Below, in pieces: positions 59,687 to 64,000 of a DNA stretch of 64,000 nt. Position 1 is the first letter of the stretch, and each line of letters begins with the position of its first letter. The position numbers were made by a program, and so were the translations under genes. Under the pieces are notes generated by a model. That model made no database searches. It was not told where the DNA came from and saw only the letters and a program-made list of their open reading frames with translations. This stretch comes from JAOEGB01 sp041262585. Lineage in GTDB: Bacteria; Actinomycetota; Actinomycetes; Streptosporangiales; Streptosporangiaceae. The stretch lies in the NCBI RefSeq assembly GCF_041262585.1, contig NZ_JBGCBZ010000004.1, positions 329,584 through 393,583 of the forward strand, written 5' to 3'.

Positions 59687-60361
59687 GTGAACCAGCGAAA
59701 GAACTCCGGCGCCACCGCCGCCCCGGCGAAGGCCAAGCGCGCGGCCGCCACGGGCGCGGCGTCGGAGCGGCGCGACCACCTCGTCAAGCTCGCCGCCGAA
59801 CTCTTCGCACGCAAGGGCTTCCAGGCGACGACGGTGCGTGAGATCGCCGACGAGGCCGGCATCCTCTCCGGAAGTCTCTACCATCATTTCGACTCCAAGG
59901 AGACGATCGTCGACGAGGTGCTCCGCACCTTCCTCGAGGATCTGATCGCCCGCTACCGCGTGGCGCTGGAGAACGCCGGGGAGCCCCGCGCCATCCTGTC
60001 GGAGATGGTGCGGATCGGCTTCGGCACGCTGGAGCCGCACCGCGCGGCCATCACGGTCATGCAGAACGACTGGAACTACCTGCGCTCCCTCCCCGGCGAC
60101 CGCTTCGACTACCTCGTCAGGGCCGAGGACGAGGTCGAGCGCATGTGGGTGGAGCAGATCAAGCGCGGCCAGGCCTCCGGCCAGTTCCGCTCCGACGTGG
60201 ACCCCAAGCTGACCTACCGTATGATCCGCGACACGATCTGGGTGGCCGTGCGCTGGTTCCGCCCCGGCGGCCGGCTCAACACCGAGGGACTCGCCGAGCA
60301 CTACATCACCGTCCTGTTCGACGGCCTGGCGACCGGCGAGCGGACCAGCCAGCGGGCATGA
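59687..60361 (+). CDS. kstR2: TetR-family repressor KstR2
   Basis: A 224-residue TetR regulator. HTH at about residues 27-75 (RRDHLVKLAAELFARKGFQATTVREIADEAGILSGSLYHHFDSKE) and the C-terminal YRMIRDTIWVAVRWFRPGGRLNTE segment match mycobacterial KstR2, which represses the HIP genes and releases DNA on binding HIP-CoA. The N-terminus has an extra Lys/Ala-rich stretch of about 20 residues. The GTG lies 6 nt after CATAAT, so it is probably leaderless. Divergent from fadA6, with two KstR2 boxes between. Confidence 0.94.
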   Translation: MNQRKNSGATAAPAKAKRAAATGAASERRDHLVKLAAELFARKGFQATTVREIADEAGILSGSLYHHFDSKETIVDEVLRTFLEDLIARYRVALENAGEPRAILSEMVRIGFGTLEPHRAAITVMQNDWNYLRSLPGDRFDYLVRAEDEVERMWVEQIKRGQASGQFRSDVDPKLTYRMIRDTIWVAVRWFRPGGRLNTEGLAEHYITVLFDGLATGERTSQRA

Positions 60362-61047
60362 CACTCGTCAAGGCGGTACGGCTCGCGCTGACCGAGGTCG
60401 CCGATCCCTCACGCGCTCCCGCCATGCGGGCGTACATGAAGTCCGAGATGCCGTTCCTCGGGGTGACGGCCGTGCCGCGGCGGGCCGCGCTGCGGCAGGT
60501 GTTCGCCGAGCACCCCATGGAGTCGGCTCCCGAGTGGCGGGAGGCGGTGCTCGACCTCTGGCGTGAGGCCGAGTTCCGCGAGGAGCGGTACGCCGCGATC
60601 GAGCTGTCCGGCCACCGCCATTACAGGTCGTGGCAGACGCTCGACACGCTCCCGATGTACGAGGAGATGGTCGTCACGGGCGCGTGGTGGGACCTCGTGG
60701 ACGAGATCGCCGTGCACCGCGTCGGCACCCTGCTGCGCCTCTACCCCGACACGATGCGGTCGCTGATGCTGAAGTGGGCGCGCGATCCCGACCTGTGGAA
60801 GCGTCGCACGGCGATCCTCTGCCAGAACGCCTTCAAGGAGCGCACCGACGTCCGCCTGCTGTACGCGTGCATCGAGCCGAGCCTGTCGGACATCGACTTC
60901 TTCGCCCGCAAGGCCATCGGCTGGGCGTTGCGCGAGTACGCCAAGACCGACCCCGCCGAGGTCGTCCGCTACGTGAACCACCAGGGCATCACCGGCCTGT
61001 CCCGGCGCGAGGCCCTGCGCAACGTCCCCACCCCGCCCCCGGCGTGA
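60358..61047 (+). CDS. DNA alkylation repair enzyme (AlkD-like)
   Basis: A 229-residue all-helical HEAT-like repeat protein of the AlkD family: MRAYMKSEMPFLGVTAVPRR at the start, YEEMVVTGAWWDLVDEIAVHRVG with the catalytic Asp/Trp region, and FFARKAIGWALREYAKTDPAEVVRYV near the end. AlkD removes N3- and N7-alkylated purines. Its ATG overlaps the kstR2 stop (ATGA), an unexpected coupling of repair with a steroid repressor. Its own TGA stop is part of a GTGATCATGC head. Confidence 0.9.
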   Translation: MTLVKAVRLALTEVADPSRAPAMRAYMKSEMPFLGVTAVPRRAALRQVFAEHPMESAPEWREAVLDLWREAEFREERYAAIELSGHRHYRSWQTLDTLPMYEEMVVTGAWWDLVDEIAVHRVGTLLRLYPDTMRSLMLKWARDPDLWKRRTAILCQNAFKERTDVRLLYACIEPSLSDIDFFARKAIGWALREYAKTDPAEVVRYVNHQGITGLSRREALRNVPTPPPA

Positions 61048-61053
61048 TCATGC
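61044..61053 (+). repeat. GTGATCATGC head, locus D (single)
   Basis: A single head that includes the TGA stop of the AlkD-like gene. No second head is seen 53 bp on, where the convergent aldehyde dehydrogenase coding region begins. Confidence 0.7.
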
Positions 61054-61082
61054 GGCCCCTCCCGCCCCGCCGAACGCAGTCC

Positions 61083-62480
61083 TCAGGCCGGACGGAAGGA
61101 GTCGCGGGCATGCGGCGCGGCGTGCTTGATCATGAGGTGCCTGGTCGCCGAATACTCCTGGACGGCCTCCTGGCTCATGTCCTTGCCGAAGCCGCTCCCC
61201 TTCACGCCGCCGTGCGGGGCCTCCGACGCGATGGGCAGGTGGTCGTTGACCCACGTCACGCCGACGTCCAGGCGGTGCGACACGCGCAGCGCCCGGGACA
61301 CGTCGGTGGACCACACCGAGGAGGCCAGGCCGTACGGCGTGTCGTTGGCGAGGCGCACCGCCTCGTCCTCGCCGTCGAACGGGACGGCCACCAGCACCGG
61401 GCCGAAGATCTCGCCCTGCACGATCTCGCTGGACTGGTCGGCGTCGGCGATCAGCGTCGGGGCGTAGTAGAACCCGGGGCCGTCGATGGGCTGTCCGCCT
61501 GTGACGACCCGTCCGGACGCCCTGCTCACGAAGCCGTGAACCCGGTCGCGGTGGGCCGCCGAGATCAGCGGGCCGATGTCGGAGCCCTCCGCCCACGGGT
61601 CGCCCGGCCGTACGCGTGAGAGCGCGTCGCGCAGCGCCTCGACGGCCTCGGCGTAGCGGGACCGCTCGATGTAGACGCGGGTCGCGGCCGTGCAGTCCTG
61701 GCCGGTGTTGTACGTGGCGCCCATGACGACGCCGGCCGCCATGTCCTCCAGGGCCGCGTCGGCGAACACCACAGCGGGGGCCTTGCCGCCCAGTTCCAGG
61801 TGGACGCGCTTGAGGCCGTCGACCGCGCCCCGCATGACGGCACGGCCGGTCTCGGTGGAGCCCGTGACGCTGACCATGTCCACGCCGGGGTCGGTGACGA
61901 GCGCCTGGCCCACGGCGGCTCCGCCCGTCACGACCTGGAGCAGCCCGTCCGGCGCCCCGGCCTTGGCGAACAGCTCCGCGAGGCGCAGGGTGGTGCGCGG
62001 GGTCTGCGGGGCCGGCTTGATGACGACCGCATTTCCGGCCGCGAGCGCCGGGCCGACCTTCCAGACCGCCATGACGAAGGGGAAGTTCCACGGCGCGATC
62101 GATCCGACGACGCCGAGCGGCCGCCTGATCAGCACCGACGTGTAGCCGGCGCTGAGCACCCCGGCTCCGGTCCCCTCCAGCGACCTGGCCGCTCCGGCGA
62201 AGAACCGCAGGTTGTCCACGGCGAACGGCAGCTCGCCGTCCCGGAACACGGCCGCGGGCTTGCCGGTCTCCTCGACCTCCAGCCGGGTGAGCTCCTCCGC
62301 GTCCCGCTCCACCAGGTCCGCGAGCCGCAGCAGCACCCGCGCCCGGTCCCCCGGCGTCGTCTCCCGCCACTGCTCGAAGGCGTCACGCCCGGTCCGTACG
62401 GCTGCCGCCACGGCCTCCACGGGTGTGTCGGGCACGTCGCCGATGGGCCGCCCGTCAGCGGGGTTGATCAAAGTTGCCAT
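61083..62480 (-). CDS. Aldehyde dehydrogenase (gamma-aminobutyraldehyde type)
   Basis: A 465-residue NAD-dependent dehydrogenase. APWNFPFVMAVWKVGPALAAGNAVVIKPAPQTP binds cofactor; VTGSTETGRAVM, HLELGGKAPAVVFADA (general-base Glu) and NTGQDCTAATR (nucleophile Cys) complete the active site. Closest in pattern to aminobutyraldehyde/betaine aldehyde dehydrogenases. It follows an FAD amine-oxidase-like gene, which supports a role in polyamine breakdown to GABA. A weak GAGAA-type site precedes the ATG at 62480. Confidence 0.9.
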   Translation of the reverse strand: MATLINPADGRPIGDVPDTPVEAVAAAVRTGRDAFEQWRETTPGDRARVLLRLADLVERDAEELTRLEVEETGKPAAVFRDGELPFAVDNLRFFAGAARSLEGTGAGVLSAGYTSVLIRRPLGVVGSIAPWNFPFVMAVWKVGPALAAGNAVVIKPAPQTPRTTLRLAELFAKAGAPDGLLQVVTGGAAVGQALVTDPGVDMVSVTGSTETGRAVMRGAVDGLKRVHLELGGKAPAVVFADAALEDMAAGVVMGATYNTGQDCTAATRVYIERSRYAEAVEALRDALSRVRPGDPWAEGSDIGPLISAAHRDRVHGFVSRASGRVVTGGQPIDGPGFYYAPTLIADADQSSEIVQGEIFGPVLVAVPFDGEDEAVRLANDTPYGLASSVWSTDVSRALRVSHRLDVGVTWVNDHLPIASEAPHGGVKGSGFGKDMSQEAVQEYSATRHLMIKHAAPHARDSFRPA

Positions 62481-62501
62481 GGGGTTCTCTTTTCTCTGTG
62501 G

Positions 62502-62511
62502 GCATGATCAC
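62502..62511 (-). repeat. GTGATCATGC head, locus F (single)
   Basis: A minus-strand head in the 37-bp gap between the FAD oxidoreductase stop and the aldehyde dehydrogenase start. It opens a frame of 16 codons that overlaps the dehydrogenase start; as no second head follows, the matching length may be chance. Confidence 0.7.
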
Positions 62512-62517
62512 GGCGGA

Positions 62518-63900
62518 TCAGCTGTCGAAGCCGATGCCGAAGCGGTCGAGGAGGCGGAGCCAGGGACCGCGACGTCCCTCGTCGGCGTCGGCGCGGGCCA
62601 GGGCCCGGCGAGTGAACTCCACGACCGGCCAGCGCAGCGGCTCCGGCGGGAACGGCACCGGGTGGCGGCGGACCATCCTGAGCCCCGTCCGCTCGGTGGA
62701 TCGCCTGGCGAGCAGGTCGAGGCCGGCCAGCGCGCCGAACCGGGAGGCCCCGACCCCGAGGCCGGTGTACCCGAGGGCGTAGGCGACCCGGCCGCCCATC
62801 GCCGTCCCGAAGAACGGCGTGAACCGGCTGGTCGAGTCGATGGCCCCGCCCCACCTGTGGGTGAAACGCAGACCGTGGAGCTGCGGGAACGTTTCGAAGA
62901 AGTGCCTGGCGAGCAGGTTGTGCGAGGCGTCCCGCTGCTCCTCGCCGGAGCCGCCGAAGTTGTAGATCGCGTCGTATCCGCCCCACAGGATGCGGCCGTC
63001 GGCCGTCAGCCGGTAGTAGTGGAACTGGTTCCCCGCGTCGGTGAGCCCCTGGCCCTCCGGCCAGCGGATCGACTCCCGCTGCCCCGGCGACAGCGGCTCG
63101 GTCACGAGCACGTAGTCCCAGACCGGAAGCACGAAGCTCCGCAGCCTGCGCAGGGGCGCCGGGTAGGCGTTGGTCGCCAGCAGCACCTGCTTGGCGCCGA
63201 TCACGGCGGCGCCCTCGGCTCCCGAGGTCGTGACCTCGACGGCGGACCCGGCCCGCCGCAGGCCCGTGACCTTGGTGCCCTCGAAGACCCGCACGCCGAG
63301 CCGGTCTGCCACCCGGGCGAGGCCCCACGCGAGCTTGGCCGGGTCGAGCACGCCGCCCGTCCCCCGGACGCGGAGGCCGCCGAGGTAGGTGGGCGAGTCG
63401 ACGTCGGCCCGCATCTCGCCGAGGTCGAGGAACACGGCGTCCTCGCCGTGCTCACGGTGCAGCTTCTCAGCCCGTCTGAGCTCCTCGACATGGTACGGCT
63501 CGACCGCCACCGTGGTCTTGCCGGCCAGATGGAGGTCGGCGTCGATGCCGTGGGCCTCGGCGAAGGCGGCGATGGCCGCGAGGTTCTCCCGGCCGAGCGC
63601 GAGCAGCGTGTCGATCTCGGTGGGCCACAGGTTGAGCCCGTGACTCAGGCCGTGGGTGAGCGAGTCGGAGATGAAGCCGCCGTTGCGGCCGGTCCCGCCG
63701 TACGCGATGGAGTGGGCCTCGACGAGGACCACGTCGCAGGCCGGGTTCTCCTCCTTGGCCAGGACGGCGGCCCACAGGCCGGTGAACCCGCCGCCGACGA
63801 TCAGCAGGTCGGCGGTCGTACGGCCGCGCAACGGCGACCACGGCCCCGGGGCTCCGGGCTGGTCGGTCCAGAAAACGCGGGGAGCTGCATCCTTGATCAC
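62518..63900 (-). CDS. FAD-dependent oxidoreductase (PuuB/amine oxidase-like, DAO family)
   Basis: A 460-residue flavoprotein: LLIVGGGFTGLWAAVLAKEENPACDVVLVEA is the FAD dinucleotide fold near residues 30-60, YGGTGRNGGFISDSL follows as in gamma-glutamylputrescine oxidase, and GRVAYALGYTGLGVGASRFGALAGLDLL is the C-terminal FAD segment. It probably oxidises a polyamine or gamma-glutamyl amine to an aldehyde for the downstream dehydrogenase. The GTG overlaps the stop of an upstream gene (GTGA). Confidence 0.88.
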   Translation of the reverse strand: MIKDAAPRVFWTDQPGAPGPWSPLRGRTTADLLIVGGGFTGLWAAVLAKEENPACDVVLVEAHSIAYGGTGRNGGFISDSLTHGLSHGLNLWPTEIDTLLALGRENLAAIAAFAEAHGIDADLHLAGKTTVAVEPYHVEELRRAEKLHREHGEDAVFLDLGEMRADVDSPTYLGGLRVRGTGGVLDPAKLAWGLARVADRLGVRVFEGTKVTGLRRAGSAVEVTTSGAEGAAVIGAKQVLLATNAYPAPLRRLRSFVLPVWDYVLVTEPLSPGQRESIRWPEGQGLTDAGNQFHYYRLTADGRILWGGYDAIYNFGGSGEEQRDASHNLLARHFFETFPQLHGLRFTHRWGGAIDSTSRFTPFFGTAMGGRVAYALGYTGLGVGASRFGALAGLDLLARRSTERTGLRMVRRHPVPFPPEPLRWPVVEFTRRALARADADEGRRGPWLRLLDRFGIGFDS

Positions 63901-64000
63901 TTGACGGCGATCCGCTCGATGGCGTCGGCGGCGACCCGCAGTCCGTCACGACGGCGGATCTCCGCACCGGCCGCCTCCAACCGAGAGCGGAGCTCGGCGT
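63897..64000 (-). CDS. 3' end of an upstream gene, unidentified
   Basis: The last 33 codons of a minus-strand gene are visible, ending RVAADAIERIAVK before a TGA that overlaps the next GTG by 4 bp. The segment AELRSRLEAAGAEIRRRDGL is helical and charged. Position suggests another member of the polyamine operon, but the family cannot be named from so little sequence. Confidence 0.6.
   Translation of the reverse strand, partial: AELRSRLEAAGAEIRRRDGLRVAADAIERIAVK

Noticed and set aside
61127..61136. TTGATCATGA near the 3' end of the aldehyde dehydrogenase as a repeat head
   Set aside because: It is inside conserved coding sequence (HLMIKHA) and lacks the GTG...GC flanks.
62459..62511. The 16-codon frame from the single head at locus F as a genuine repeat unit
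   Set aside because: It overlaps the dehydrogenase start and no second head follows; the TGA belongs to dehydrogenase codons, so the 16-codon length may be chance.

Overview
The window is high-GC actinobacterial DNA (about 70% GC, strong G/C third-position bias, many GTG starts, many leaderless genes). Gene content and order suggest a filamentous actinomycete, probably of the Streptosporangiaceae type. The genus call is an inference from gene content only.

Layout. 1-514 is the 5' part of dapA, cut by the window edge. 0.7-10.6 kb is an accessory stretch: two GntR regulators, RadC, an ECF-type sigma factor with a membrane partner, an EamA exporter divergent from a MocR regulator, a 31-residue protein, a CGNR zinc-finger protein, a GNAT enzyme, MenA and a coiled-coil protein. 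10.7-28.4 kb is a conserved housekeeping block on the minus strand: proS, rimP, nusA, ylxR, infB, DUF503, rbfA, nrnA, truB, ribF, rpsO, pnp, an M16 protease and dapB. It is interrupted only by two convergent ferritin-like genes.

29-61 kb holds a sterol-catabolism system in four islands separated by unrelated genes. Together they form most of the KstR2-type pathway that degrades the last two steroid rings (HIP, the C/D-ring propanoate): fadD3 (33.5 kb), an ltp2-like aldolase with a DUF35 partner (41.6-43.2 kb), fadE30-ipdF (43.9-45.8 kb), an SDR/echA20/ipdA/ipdB/ipdC block (51.1-55.4 kb), and fadA6 divergent from kstR2 itself (58.4-60.4 kb). Boxes matching the known KstR2 operator AnCAAGnnCTTGnT lie before fadE30 and fadA6/kstR2, with degenerate forms before echA20 and before an operon (31.4-36.4 kb) carrying a luciferase-like flavoprotein, a PaaK-like protein, fadD3 and a ferredoxin reductase. 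Genes between the islands include a PIN-type toxin/antitoxin, a CitE-like lyase, CutC, GNAT, GntR, patatin, LOG-like, Nudix and ATP-grasp proteins, an IS701-type transposase scar, NagZ and PhoD. The right end (61-64 kb) is an aldehyde dehydrogenase/FAD oxidoreductase operon of polyamine-catabolism type.

The most unusual structure is a strand-oriented repeat family with head GTGATCATGC. It lies just after stop codons, often supplying the TGA itself. At three separate loci copies are spaced by exactly 53 bp. The head couples a stop to a start (TGATCATG), so in the arrays each full unit encodes a 16-codon peptide that ends on the TGA of the next unit. A second theme is a set of at least eight genes whose start codon lies exactly 6 nt after a -10 hexamer, i.e. 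probable leaderless mRNAs, including kstR2 and the ltp2-like gene.
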